From: Clostridiaceae bacterium | GTDB lineage: Bacteria; Bacillota; Clostridia; Oscillospirales; Acutalibacteraceae | Direction: 5' to 3' | DNA length: 14,299 nucleotides | Assembly (NCBI GenBank): GCA_904501895.1 | Contig: CAJGCX010000039.1 | Location: forward strand, 1 to 14,299 | Shown: in pieces, positions 13,954 through 14,299 of the stretch | How the letters are laid out: the number at the start of each line of letters is the position of its first letter | Numbering within the stretch: the first letter of the stretch is position 1 | Made by a program: the position numbers and the translations under genes | The notes under the pieces: model-generated | Seen by the model: only the letters and a program-made list of their open reading frames with translations | Databases searched by the model: none | What the model was told of the DNA's origin: nothing

Positions 13954-14197
13954 TCCACCCGCGAAAACGGGTTGGACAAAACTTGAACCTTGAAAATTAA
14001 ACAACGACGAGATAAAAAAAGGAACCCTGTAGATTCTTTGAGAGTAAAGATACTCAACAGAGAAATACAAGAAACAGTAATTCTTTTGGATAACAAAAGA
14101 GTTAAGAAATAAACGCTAAGCGTTTTGAGTTAAAAGAAGTAAAGAGCTAAAAAGCACTTTAGAAAATGATTTCTACACGAAAGTGTAAAGATACAAT
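13954..14197 (+). other. Structured leader of the rRNA operon
   Basis: No gene is seen between sleB and 16S. The leader has several hairpins: TCCACCCG/CGGGTTGGA (13954-13976, one bulge) right at the expected P2 transcript start, a 10-bp stem with one G-U pair at 14079-14103, AAACGC/GCGTTT (14111-14125) and TACAC-GAAA-GTGTA (14174-14187) just before 16S. A CCTTGAAAATTAAAC stretch (13987-14001) resembles the boxA-like sequences common in clostridial rRNA spacers. The last hairpins may help 16S 5' processing; this is inferred. Confidence 0.6.

Positions 14198-14299
<102 letters not shown>

Noticed and set aside
13831..14096. Small minus-strand open frames over the rRNA leader
   Set aside because: They run through promoters and the leader of the rRNA operon, with phenylalanine-rich translations that reflect A/T runs.

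Overview
The window looks like a chromosomal piece of a Gram-positive anaerobe of the class Clostridia, probably close to Ruminococcus or other Oscillospiraceae. Supporting signs are an AT-rich genome, strong AGGAGG-type ribosome sites, a SleB-type spore cortex hydrolase, a sensory-type [FeFe]-hydrogenase homologue, a MurT/GatD pair, and small palindromic repeats of a kind common in gut Firmicutes. The last ~100 bases are the 5' end of a 16S rRNA gene, too short for a firm species call.

Layout. (1) 1-796: 3' part of a gene for a probable exported protein with an acidic D/T/A/P-rich linker, closed by a hairpin terminator. (2) 989-4222: a tightly coupled five-gene operon with its own promoter and terminator: DRTGG-domain protein, GHKL anti-sigma-type ATPase, a HydS-like iron-sulfur/H-cluster protein, a second DRTGG protein and a PHP-family phosphoesterase. 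The junctions overlap by 1-4 nt, except one that carries an inserted palindromic repeat. The gene set reads as a redox or H2 sensing and signalling module rather than a bulk hydrogenase. (3) 4269-11553: a long operon behind a near-consensus sigma-A promoter: murT, a gatD homologue that lacks the glutaminase catalytic residues, then aroB, aroA, aroC, an aroE-aroK fusion and aroQ. Together these convert DAHP to chorismate; DAHP synthase is not in the window. (4) 11554-12856: a small repeat, a secreted or lipid-anchored sialidase-like beta-propeller protein and a terminator. (5) 12868-12936: a 16-nt perfect palindrome and a second dispersed repeat. (6) 12955-13656, minus strand: sleB. (7) 13690-14299: divergent control region with a possible sleB promoter on the minus strand, two tandem consensus rRNA promoters each preceded by an A/T-rich UP-like tract, a structured leader and the start of 16S rRNA.

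The strongest leads are the HydS-like operon with two DRTGG paralogues, the GatD homologue with both catalytic residues replaced beside a divergent MurT at the head of an aromatic-biosynthesis operon, the AroE-AroK fusion, and at least three different small palindromic repeats lying between genes.
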